Source: Chthoniobacter flavus
Lineage (GTDB): Bacteria; Verrucomicrobiota; Verrucomicrobiia; Chthoniobacterales; Terrimicrobiaceae
Assembly (NCBI GenBank): GCA_945863785.1
Contig: CAMBAQ010000033.1
Location: 1-14,212 of the forward strand
Direction: 5' to 3'
DNA length: 14,212 nt
In this document: in pieces, positions 1 through 5,961 of the stretch
How the letters are laid out: each line of letters opens with the position of its first letter
Numbering within the stretch: position 1 is the stretch's first letter
Made by a program: the position numbers and the translations under genes
The notes under the pieces: generated by a model
What the model saw: the letters and a program-made list of their open reading frames with translations, nothing else
What the model was told of the DNA's origin: nothing
Databases searched by the model: none

Positions 1-90
1 CGTGATTCAGCCCCCCCGCGCACACAGGCCTGGGCATTAGCCCTGTGGATTGAAGCCAATCGAGGGGTGGATGAAGCTTGGAAAGAATGA
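1..90 (+). CDS. 3' end of an unidentified gene (partial)
   Basis: The window opens inside an open frame that reads 29 codons and ends at TGA 88-90. The residues (including ALALWIEANRGVDEAW) look like an amphipathic, Trp- and Ala-rich C-terminal helix rather than translated noise, and the frame is free of stops from base 1. The start lies outside the window. I do not recognise the family from so short a tail. The next gene on the same strand begins 181 bases later, so this is probably a separate transcription unit. That a coding end is present is an inference from composition and the open frame. Confidence 0.5.
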   Translation, partial: RDSAPPRTQAWALALWIEANRGVDEAWKE

Positions 91-161
91 ACGACGCTAT
101 CGGAATCGTGTGAATGGCATCGGGCAGGGCGAAAGAGGCCCCAATCGCGTAAAATAGTTCG

Positions 162-188
162 TTGATTTAATGGGGCATTTGCTATCTT
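162..188 (+). promoter_or_regulatory. Possible weak promoter upstream of the small gene at 272
   Basis: TTGATT at 162-167 and TATCTT at 183-188 each match the sigma-70 consensus at 4 of 6 positions, but the spacer is only 15 bases. TAAAAT at 150-155 is a better -10 match but has no visible -35. The remainder of 91-271 shows no gene; a short GGGC/GCCC stem near 126-140 has no T-tract and is not a terminator. This is a weak call. Confidence 0.2.
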
Positions 189-260
189 GAAATCGTATGT
201 CAAGTAAGGCTGCCCCCCGGACGTCTGAGATCACAATCAAAGAGACCAAACTCGAAAATG

Positions 261-268
261 AGGGAGGT
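261..268 (+). promoter_or_regulatory. Shine-Dalgarno site that fixes the start at 272
   Basis: AGGGAGGT lies four bases or fewer upstream of ATG 272, allowing for the GGAGGT core. It is the only strong anti-16S match I found before a start codon in this window. It argues for ATG 272 over the longer in-frame ATG at 197, which has no such site. Confidence 0.6.
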
Positions 269-271
269 GCC

Positions 272-586
272 ATGCAAGCCAGTGATAGTCTGTATAAGCC
301 CCTGTCGGGAAAAATCGACGAATACATGCTTAAGCTCGGTTATTCCAATTCTCAAACGTTTGGCATCGTTGTTCAAATCCTAACGCAAGGCAAAGTGAGG
401 GTGGACTTCCGTGATTTCAATGAGCGGTTAGAGTTGGTGAATGAGAGCGATCGATGCGATCTAGCCCAAGCGGCGGCCTTATTTGAAGAGCATCTCCTCT
501 CAATGCAATCCGCCGAAGAGCTCGATGACGAACAGAATCCCACGCAAAGGGTGATTGTTCAGACGCCGCGTAGCGCCTCTTCTTAA
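272..586 (+). CDS. Small conserved-looking hypothetical protein, 104 aa
   Basis: The frame is open from 197, but ATG 272 follows a strong Shine-Dalgarno sequence and is the preferred start, giving 104 residues. There is no signal peptide and no membrane segment, so it should be cytoplasmic. Residues 1-60 look like a mixed alpha/beta fold. Residues 61-90 are acidic and helical (around ALFEEHLL), and the tail is polar, ending in a Thr/Arg/Ser-rich stretch. I do not recognise a family and assign no function. It is convergent with the DUF4126 gene, whose stop codon is 44 bases away. The good ribosome binding site makes it likely to be translated. Confidence 0.65.
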   Translation: MQASDSLYKPLSGKIDEYMLKLGYSNSQTFGIVVQILTQGKVRVDFRDFNERLELVNESDRCDLAQAAALFEEHLLSMQSAEELDDEQNPTQRVIVQTPRSASS

Positions 587-630
587 GTGCTCTTCACTGT
601 GGGTCTCGCCATGGAGTCTTCGGGAGAGTT

Positions 631-1647
631 TTACTCTAAGGCGTCGGTGCTCTCGATAGGCCCGCGGAGCGTTTCTAAAGCAAATTGGGCGGCCTTGGAG
701 TGCAAGCGGTCGATGTCAAAGATTTGGCGGGGCGCTCCATCTCGGTGGATGATGGAAATACGATCTGCCATGAATCCTGGATGAGAGGTGACCGTGGCAT
801 CACGACAGTCGATTGTAGCAAAAGTGGATCCTCGCCATGTGCGACCGATGAATTGGATTTCCTGTGAGTCCCCGTCGAGTCGAACGAGCCAGCCGTGGAT
901 ATTCGGCGGCAATAAAGTTCCTTTTCCAGTCACGCAAGGCAACGCCCAATCGACGGTGTTTTTGTTGCTATGGGATCTTCTTAAAAGCGTGTCCCATCGC
1001 GCGGGCAGGGAGGTTTCCGGTGCCTCGGGTTTTTTATCATCGGCTGGGCACTTGAGCTTGCGCCAGGCAAACCAGAGGTGCCTGCGAATGCTTCGCAGAA
1101 GCACGGGCAGAATGGCGATGATAGAGATAAACACGAGCGTTGCGATTCCCAGAGCGACAAGCGGACTCCAGGCAATCAAGCTCAGACCGCCCAGCACGAT
1201 CCCGTCTTCAGCGAGGCTCAGGCCGATATTGGTGAACGGTTCCGGCGAGGTATTTGCGACAAGTCGGGTGCCGGCTTTGGCGAGGTGCGAGGAGAGGGCC
1301 ATACTGCCGGCAAGAAGGGCTGCTGTAACCTCAAAAACGGGGTTAACCTCACCCATCGCGGCCACGGCAAGAGCCGCCGCTCCGAGCGGTCGAATGAAGG
1401 TATGCACCGAATCCCATGCGGTATCGATCCAAGGAATTTTGTCGGCAAAAAACTCAAACAAATACAAAATCCCAGCCAACACAATGACGATCGGGTGAGC
1501 GAGTACTTCCAGGCCATGCAAGGGGGCGGGGAGGGATACCCAGTCGAATCGCAACGCAAGCCCGCTCACAAAAACGGTGAGATATAAATTCAGCCCCGCC
1601 AAGCTTCCCAAGCTGAGGGCTACGGCAAGCGTTTTGAGAATTTCCAT
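631..1647 (-). CDS. DUF4126 family membrane protein with a C-terminal soluble extension, 338 aa
   Basis: Residues 1-200 match the DUF4126 pattern as I know it: an N-terminal hydrophobic helix with SLGSLAGLNLYLTV, then a FFADKIPWIDTAWDSVH segment at about 66-82 followed by RPLGAA, and several more hydrophobic helices (roughly 50-66, 87-118, 148-183). The family is of unknown function. A basic stretch (RSIRRHLWFAWRKLK, 185-199) ends the membrane part. Residues 205-338 are hydrophilic and beta-rich (HGWLVRLDGDSQEIQFIGRTW) and are not part of the family core as I remember it. The start ATG at 1647 has no clear Shine-Dalgarno. It lies 54 bases downstream of purC on the same strand and may be the last gene of a GH1-purC-DUF4126 transcript. 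Confidence 0.85.
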   Translation of the reverse strand: MEILKTLAVALSLGSLAGLNLYLTVFVSGLALRFDWVSLPAPLHGLEVLAHPIVIVLAGILYLFEFFADKIPWIDTAWDSVHTFIRPLGAAALAVAAMGEVNPVFEVTAALLAGSMALSSHLAKAGTRLVANTSPEPFTNIGLSLAEDGIVLGGLSLIAWSPLVALGIATLVFISIIAILPVLLRSIRRHLWFAWRKLKCPADDKKPEAPETSLPARWDTLLRRSHSNKNTVDWALPCVTGKGTLLPPNIHGWLVRLDGDSQEIQFIGRTWRGSTFATIDCRDATVTSHPGFMADRISIIHRDGAPRQIFDIDRLHSKAAQFALETLRGPIESTDALE

Positions 1648-1701
1648 AACAAGAATGGCGAGGATCTATCCGCTATGAATTGCCGGATTGGGGGGATCGA
1701 C

Positions 1702-2589
1702 TCAGAAAGAAGGGAGTTTGCGGCCGGTCAACTTTTCAAAGGCCTCAATGTATTTTTGAGAGGTCTGTTCGGCCACGTCGATTGGCAGTTCAGGCGCGGG
1801 TGGAGTTTTATCCCAGTTGAGGGTTTCGAGATAGTCGCGGACAAATTGCTTGTCGAAGCTTGGGGGATTTGTGCCTGCGACCCAGGAGTTCGATGGCCAG
1901 AAACGGGAAGAGTCGGGCGTGAGGCATTCGTCGATGAGGATCACGCGGTCATCAGCAATTCCGAACTCGAACTTGGTGTCCGCGATCAAAATGCCCGCTT
2001 GTGCGGCGTGGGAGCAACCGTGCTCATAGAGATCGATGGTCTGGTCGCGCACTTGAGTGGAGAGTTCATCGCCCAAGATAGCACGGCATTGTTTCCAGGT
2101 GATGTTTTCATCATGTCCCGTCTCCGCTTTTGTTGATGGGGTGAAGAGGGTGTTGGGAAGCTTTGCGGATTGCTGTAAATCGGCAGGGACCTCGTGGCCA
2201 CCGACGGTGCCTGCGACCTGATATTCCTTCCATCCAGACCCAGCAATGTAGCCGCGCGCGACACACTCCACAGGGAGAGGTTTGGCTTTGCGAACCAGCA
2301 TGGATCGGCCTGAGAGTTGGTCCTCAAACGGATGAAGGACGGACGGGAAGGCCTCGAATCTCGCGGTGATGAAGTGATTTGGAATAAAGTCGAGAACGTC
2401 ATACCAGAATACCGACATCTGTGTGAGGACCTCGCCCTTCCTTGGGATCGCTGTTGGCAGGATGCAGTCGAAGGCCGAAATGCGGTCGGTGGCTACAATG
2501 AGGAGGCAGTCGCCGAGATCGAAAACCTCACGGACTTTTCCACTGCGGAGTTTTTTGATGCCGGGAAGATCACATTCAAGAAGGGTCAT
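1702..2589 (-). CDS. purC: Phosphoribosylaminoimidazole-succinocarboxamide synthase
   Basis: SAICAR synthetase joins CAIR and aspartate with ATP to make SAICAR, the eighth step of IMP synthesis, in the cytoplasm. The 295-residue protein has SGKVREVF at 16-23 (nucleotide-binding loop) and TDRISAFD at 34-41. The first family signature is at 105-118 (LPVECVARGYIAGS) and the second at 201-210 (LIADTKFEFG), followed by DECLTPDSSRFW at 220-231. The length fits the longer form of the family (about 290-310 residues, as in yeast Ade1) rather than the short form of about 240 found in many bacteria. No other purine gene is nearby. The start ATG has no visible Shine-Dalgarno. It is preceded by the GH1 gene, 42 bases away on the same strand. 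Confidence 0.97.
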   Translation of the reverse strand: MTLLECDLPGIKKLRSGKVREVFDLGDCLLIVATDRISAFDCILPTAIPRKGEVLTQMSVFWYDVLDFIPNHFITARFEAFPSVLHPFEDQLSGRSMLVRKAKPLPVECVARGYIAGSGWKEYQVAGTVGGHEVPADLQQSAKLPNTLFTPSTKAETGHDENITWKQCRAILGDELSTQVRDQTIDLYEHGCSHAAQAGILIADTKFEFGIADDRVILIDECLTPDSSRFWPSNSWVAGTNPPSFDKQFVRDYLETLNWDKTPPAPELPIDVAEQTSQKYIEAFEKLTGRKLPSF

Positions 2590-2631
2590 AAAAATAGGTG
2601 GTTAGTTTGGAATCGAGGTTTTGTGAGTTTA

Positions 2632-3948
2632 TCAGGGTTCCGGATTGGCTTTGATGAAATTCTGGAACCAAACGCCCGATGGGCCAATCTCGAGTTGCAT
2701 GTTTTTTTTGTTAAGGTAGGTGAGTCCGAAATTCGCAGCGTAGCCTTCCGCCCACTCGTAGTTGTCGATCAGGGTCCATGGGAAGTAGCCTCGGATGTCG
2801 ACGCCGTCCTCCATGGCCCGGCGCATCTGATTCACATGCTCGCGGAAGTAGCGGATTTTTTTCTGTTCGCTTTGGGTGCCGATGCCGTTTTCGGAAATAA
2901 CGATGGGCTTAGCGTAGCGGCGGTGGACATCGACAAGCACGCTGTGGAGGCCTTCGGGATCGATGAGCCATCCGTTCTGAGTGTAGTTGGAACTTTGCTC
3001 TCCTTTCGGACGTACAATGAAGCGGCGAGCGGACGCGACTTGCGAGTAGTAGTAATTCACGCCGATCAGGTCGACTGTATCTGCGACGCGGTCAAGGTGG
3101 TCAAAGTTCTGCCTCTGCATCATATTATAAACGCAGGCGGTCGGATCTTGGAGGTAGCTCCGCTTCCACTTGGGTAGAGAGTAGATGCCCATGACGAGTG
3201 CACGGGGATCGTTTTTGTGAATGATTGCGGCCGCCTCGCGGAACATGGACACGCTCACGGTGGTCGCCTTTTTCAGAGAGCCTGGGGTGGCCAGTAGTCC
3301 AGGAGGCCAGTGCCCTCCAAAATAGCCTATGTAGAGATCGCCATTCGGTTCGTTCTGCGGCACCCACACATCCACGTAGGGGGAGAGGGCTGATACCATT
3401 TTTGTGACGTAATCTTTCCAGTGAGCTTCGATGTCGGGGTGTAGAAAGTTCGAGGCGGCCTTGTGTTTGGGATCGTAAACCCAAGACGGGAATGTGAAGT
3501 GCCACAGAGTGACGACGGGATTGATGCCGGCGGCCTTGAGTTTGCGCGCCATTTCGACGTATTGGCGAATGGCTTTTTCATTAAACTCGCTCGGTTTTGG
3601 TTCAACCCGTCCCCATTCAATTCCGAAGCGGTAGTGGTTCACGCCGATCTTTTTCAGGGCAGTTAAATCCTTGTTGAAATGCGTCCATGAGAATGTGGCC
3701 TCGTCACCCCGAGGCGGTATGTGGCCCTCTTCAGCAAAAATATCCCAATCCGTCTTGAAGTATTCTGGAGAATCCTTCGGAACCCCACGATCCTCGTTTT
3801 GAAAGCTAGCTGTAGAGGTTCCCCACCAGAATGGTCCAGTGTGGATCGTGCGTGGGGCGGAAGGTTGCCGGTAGGCTTTGGGCGGCATCACGCACCCTGA
3901 TAGGAAAACGAGTGCGATCAGATTCGTGCGAATCAGGTTGAGTGACAT
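2632..3948 (-). CDS. Glycoside hydrolase family 1 beta-glycosidase, predicted lipoprotein, 438 aa
   Basis: GH1 enzymes are retaining beta-glucosidases, beta-galactosidases or 6-phospho variants. Conserved features seen: FWWGTSTASFQ at 40-50 (sugar-binding Gln50), TLWHF at 147-151, the acid/base motif NEP at 199-201 (Glu200), NYYYS at 298-302, the nucleophile motif SENG at 352-355 (Glu353), and NYEWAEGY at 396-403. Both catalytic glutamates are present. The N-terminus is a type II signal peptide with lipobox LSGC at 16-19, so the enzyme is probably lipid-anchored facing the periplasm or cell surface, unusual for a family that is mostly cytoplasmic. The frame also contains an ATG at 3975. I prefer 3948 because it gives a normal signal peptide and leaves room for a promoter. 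The substrate cannot be told from the sequence. It is first in a possible run with purC and the DUF4126 gene. Confidence 0.93.
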   Translation of the reverse strand: MSLNLIRTNLIALVFLSGCVMPPKAYRQPSAPRTIHTGPFWWGTSTASFQNEDRGVPKDSPEYFKTDWDIFAEEGHIPPRGDEATFSWTHFNKDLTALKKIGVNHYRFGIEWGRVEPKPSEFNEKAIRQYVEMARKLKAAGINPVVTLWHFTFPSWVYDPKHKAASNFLHPDIEAHWKDYVTKMVSALSPYVDVWVPQNEPNGDLYIGYFGGHWPPGLLATPGSLKKATTVSVSMFREAAAIIHKNDPRALVMGIYSLPKWKRSYLQDPTACVYNMMQRQNFDHLDRVADTVDLIGVNYYYSQVASARRFIVRPKGEQSSNYTQNGWLIDPEGLHSVLVDVHRRYAKPIVISENGIGTQSEQKKIRYFREHVNQMRRAMEDGVDIRGYFPWTLIDNYEWAEGYAANFGLTYLNKKNMQLEIGPSGVWFQNFIKANPEP

Positions 3949-3986
3949 GTCATCAGCCTTATAGATTCTGTGCATGTTGCCTACAA
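3938..3986. promoter_or_regulatory. Putative bidirectional promoter with overlapping -10 elements
   Basis: On the + strand TTGAGT (3938-3943) and TATAGA (3960-3965) are 16 bases apart. On the - strand TTGTAG (3986-3981) and TATAAG (3963-3958) are 17 bases apart. The two -10 elements share bases 3960-3963. Predicted transcript starts fall next to the start codons at 3974 (+) and 3948 (-), so both messages would have very short or no leaders. Each element is only a partial consensus match, so the call rests on symmetry and position. Confidence 0.35.
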
Positions 3987-4888
3987 CGTCGAAATGGATC
4001 GTTCTTTTTTTATTAGGGATATCAGTTCCGGTTTTTGCGAGGCAGGACGCCTACGCGGAACCAGACAGTATTGTCCTTAAAAGTGGTAATGTCGCTCGGG
4101 GAGTGATCATCAGAAATACTTCAACGGCTGTTTTGATTCAAGAGAGGTATGGAGAGAATGAGTATCCCAAATCGGAGATCGTCCGAATCCATGATGGGGC
4201 TGATGTAGGATTGGAATTCACCGAAGTGTCTCGAGCGGGGGATCTCCCTTCATGGCGAGTGATGGTTAATGATATACGCAATAATGATGCTATCAAATCC
4301 CTAGAGCAGATACCCGCCACCTACATAGATAACGGTATCTATAAAAATGTACCCTATATGTCATTTCGTATTAATAAGTACATCGAGATGAATGTTTATG
4401 GTGATCCAGATGAGCCTGCCGCCATCGAGTTCGGTATCTATGGAAAATCTTCGGACAACGAAAAATTGCGCCGCACGCTGCGTAGCTTCATGGCAGGATT
4501 TTTAAGTTCCCGCACGGAGGTAGCTGCGATCTATGCGATCCCCTTCGATGGCGGTGAGAAAAATGTGGGGAAGATTAGCATGAAAATCACTCCTGAAAGC
4601 GCTCCCGACGCTTATGGAGCGTGGTGGATCTGCATCTACAATCCAAAGACTCTTCATTCTGCAAGACTGTCCGAATCGAAATACAAGTCGCTTACGAAAC
4701 CATTCGATCAGGTTGTTAATAAATCCGGTCGAGTGCGCAATAAATACTGGCCCGAACACGATCTGAACCTATCTGAGAAAGTGCGCAAAATGGGCGAAAG
4801 AGCTCCGGTTTTTATGCGAGGTTTTTATCGGGATGCGCAGGGCGATTTCCGGCTTCTTTCGGAAAAAACCAAGCCAACCAAGCTTTAG
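3974..4888 (+). CDS. Secreted protein of unknown function, 304 aa
   Basis: The protein begins with a classical signal peptide: a Lys-containing start, a hydrophobic core WIVLFLLGISVPVF, then a possible cleavage after VFA (22) or AYA (28). It is therefore exported, most likely to the periplasm. Residues 31-74 (IVLKSGNVARGVIIRNTSTAVLI, split here by description) resemble the short beta-barrel module with a KSG...RG...YPKSEI...I pattern that is common at the start of secreted proteins. The rest has no motif I recognise, and I assign no function. The signal peptide requires the start at 3974, where no Shine-Dalgarno is seen. GC content is lower than in neighbouring genes (hand count about 42% for 4261-4500). 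It is divergent from the GH1 gene and precedes the coiled-coil gene pair by 41 bases. Confidence 0.8.
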   Translation: MLPTTSKWIVLFLLGISVPVFARQDAYAEPDSIVLKSGNVARGVIIRNTSTAVLIQERYGENEYPKSEIVRIHDGADVGLEFTEVSRAGDLPSWRVMVNDIRNNDAIKSLEQIPATYIDNGIYKNVPYMSFRINKYIEMNVYGDPDEPAAIEFGIYGKSSDNEKLRRTLRSFMAGFLSSRTEVAAIYAIPFDGGEKNVGKISMKITPESAPDAYGAWWICIYNPKTLHSARLSESKYKSLTKPFDQVVNKSGRVRNKYWPEHDLNLSEKVRKMGERAPVFMRGFYRDAQGDFRLLSEKTKPTKL

Positions 4889-4898
4889 GAAAAAGCTT
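4880..4898 (+). terminator. Weak hairpin overlapping the stop codon of the secreted-protein gene
   Basis: AAGCTTT (4880-4886) and AAAGCTT (4892-4898) form a 7-bp stem with a 5-base loop, followed a few bases later by a short T-run (4905-4909). The stem is AT-rich and the T-run is displaced, so termination efficiency would be low at best. It could instead be a chance inverted repeat. Confidence 0.2.
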
Positions 4899-4914
4899 CG
4901 CGAATTTTTATAAT
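4885..4914 (+). promoter_or_regulatory. Putative promoter of the coiled-coil gene pair
   Basis: A perfect TATAAT is at 4909-4914, with a poor -35 (TTAGGA, 4885-4890) 18 bases upstream. The predicted transcript start near 4921 lies about 9 bases before the GTG start at 4930. It would separate the coiled-coil pair from the secreted-protein gene. Confidence 0.35.
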
Positions 4915-4929
4915 TTGGCTGGATAGTGA

Positions 4930-5577
4930 GTGTCGAAAAGATTAATAAGACTGCCTCATATGGGATCCGACCACAGTAGCAAACTTTCTGACACGTATCT
5001 TAATCTCTCCGATGAAGAAAATGGGGAGCTTGGTGACAAAGTCCAGCAAGTGCGGGCGGAACTCGAAAGCCTCAAACAGAAACAAGAGGAAATCGAGCGT
5101 GAAAAAGCCCGCTTAGAAGAGCTCAAGCGCCGTCAGGATTCTCTCGATCAAGGTCGCTCCGACCTGCTTGATAAGTTCACCCGCGCACTCGTGGTCGTCC
5201 AGAGAGAGATTGAGGAATCCCAAAAACGAGTGGAGCAGATGCACTCGATCCACCAATCCTTCACCCAGCATTTAAGCCACTTGGAAGCGATCAATACCCG
5301 TTCTTGGAACCCGCAGGATTTGCCGCGCGAACTTAGCAAGGCCATCAGCGCCGTGGAAGATGCCCGTTCGGAATACATCAAAGCCCAAGCCAAAATCTCA
5401 GTGGATACATCTTCGGACGACGCCACTTATTCCACATCCTCCGAAGGTGACTACTCGTTCGAGGAGGAGCGGGGATTCTTTTTTTGGCTCAAGAATGGAT
5501 TTGCATTTACGTTGCCACTGCAAGTGATTGCCGTTCTCGCCATCCTCATCTACATCTGGTCCGCTGCCGCTAAATAA
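4930..5577 (+). CDS. Tail-anchored coiled-coil protein of unknown function, 215 aa
   Basis: Residues 33-120 are a long charged helix with heptad-like spacing of Leu/Val/Ile (for example QVRAELESLKQKQEEIE), a confident coiled coil. Residues 158-180 form a Ser/Asp/Glu-rich linker (SSDDATYSTSSEGDYSFEEE). Residues 191-210 are a single hydrophobic segment followed by a short tail (SAAAK), with no N-terminal signal peptide. This predicts a cytoplasmic coiled coil held to the membrane by its C-terminus. The start is GTG 4930; ATG 4960 is an alternative that would drop ten residues, and neither has a good Shine-Dalgarno. I know no family for it. The next gene encodes a protein of the same architecture five bases downstream, which suggests they work together. 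Confidence 0.8.
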   Translation: MSKRLIRLPHMGSDHSSKLSDTYLNLSDEENGELGDKVQQVRAELESLKQKQEEIEREKARLEELKRRQDSLDQGRSDLLDKFTRALVVVQREIEESQKRVEQMHSIHQSFTQHLSHLEAINTRSWNPQDLPRELSKAISAVEDARSEYIKAQAKISVDTSSDDATYSTSSEGDYSFEEERGFFFWLKNGFAFTLPLQVIAVLAILIYIWSAAAK

Positions 5578-5582
5578 CACCA

Positions 5583-5939
5583 ATGCGTCTCTCTAAGTTG
5601 TCCTCATCGACGAAAGTCACTGACGAACAGAACCGCCTCTCAAAAGAGCAAGCGGGACTCCATCGCCGAGAACAGGAGTTGGAGAAAACGCTGCTTCTTG
5701 AGGCCAGGAAAGAGCAGGAGCGTAAGAGGGAGCAGGAGCGTAAAAAAGTGAAACTAAATGTGGCTGCCGCTGCCGCGCCGGCGCCATTCGGCATGCCGCG
5801 AAGCGGGAAGGCATCCTATTCCCAAAAAGGTAAGCCCCGTTTGGGTCGAGAAGTGCAGAATGATAAGGTTAAATTCCTTTTTCTTTGCCTCGTTTTTGCA
5901 TTGATCATTGTGATGCTTTGGCGGGCTATCCCGTCCTAG
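5583..5939 (+). CDS. Small tail-anchored coiled-coil protein, 118 aa
   Basis: Residues 14-56 are a highly charged helix (QNRLSKEQAGLHRREQELEK, then a KEQERKREQERKK tract), predicted coiled coil. Residues 60-69 are Ala/Pro-rich, 71-95 are basic and flexible, and 97-113 are one hydrophobic membrane segment ending at WRAIPS. The architecture matches the preceding gene: soluble N-terminal coil, flexible linker, C-terminal anchor. The start lies five bases after the previous stop with no Shine-Dalgarno, so translation is probably coupled. The gene ends 22 bases from the stop of the convergent GT-C gene. Function is unknown; a structural or scaffold role with the upstream protein is only an inference. 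Confidence 0.78.
   Translation: MRLSKLSSSTKVTDEQNRLSKEQAGLHRREQELEKTLLLEARKEQERKREQERKKVKLNVAAAAAPAPFGMPRSGKASYSQKGKPRLGREVQNDKVKFLFLCLVFALIIVMLWRAIPS
5712..5743 (+). repeat. 14-base direct repeat inside the small coiled-coil gene
   Basis: GAGCAGGAGCGTAA occurs at 5712-5725 and again at 5730-5743, encoding the repeated EQERK element of the charged helix. It looks like an internal duplication within the coiled coil rather than an inter-genic repeat. Confidence 0.8.
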
Positions 5940-5961
5940 AGGAATCCAGTAGGCCTAAGTT

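Noticed and set aside
197..271. Longer start for the small gene at ATG 197
   Set aside because: No Shine-Dalgarno precedes it, whereas ATG 272 has a strong one. The 25 extra residues look unstructured.
625..640. AGAGT/ACTCT inverted repeat at the end of the DUF4126 gene
   Set aside because: A 5-bp AT-containing stem with a 3-base loop and no T-run is too weak to call a terminator.
788..1498. A 236-codon + strand open frame antisense to the DUF4126 gene
   Set aside because: Its product is an irregular Ser/Arg/Ala-rich sequence without membrane or domain character, while the opposite strand encodes a clear membrane protein.
2317..3177. A 286-codon + strand open frame antisense to purC and the GH1 gene
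   Set aside because: It covers two genes with unmistakable family motifs on the other strand, has no recognisable motif of its own, and is rich in Val/Asp/Ala as expected for the reverse frame of GC-rich codons.
3949..3975. Nine extra N-terminal codons for the GH1 gene (ATG 3975)
   Set aside because: The extension is charged and precedes a complete lipoprotein signal peptide. It would place the promoter inside the coding region and overlap the divergent start codon. It cannot be fully excluded.
5936..5961. Possible terminator between the convergent genes ending at 5939 and 5962
   Set aside because: Only a 4-bp CCTA/TAGG stem and the AGGCCT palindrome are visible, with no T-tract of useful length at the right place.
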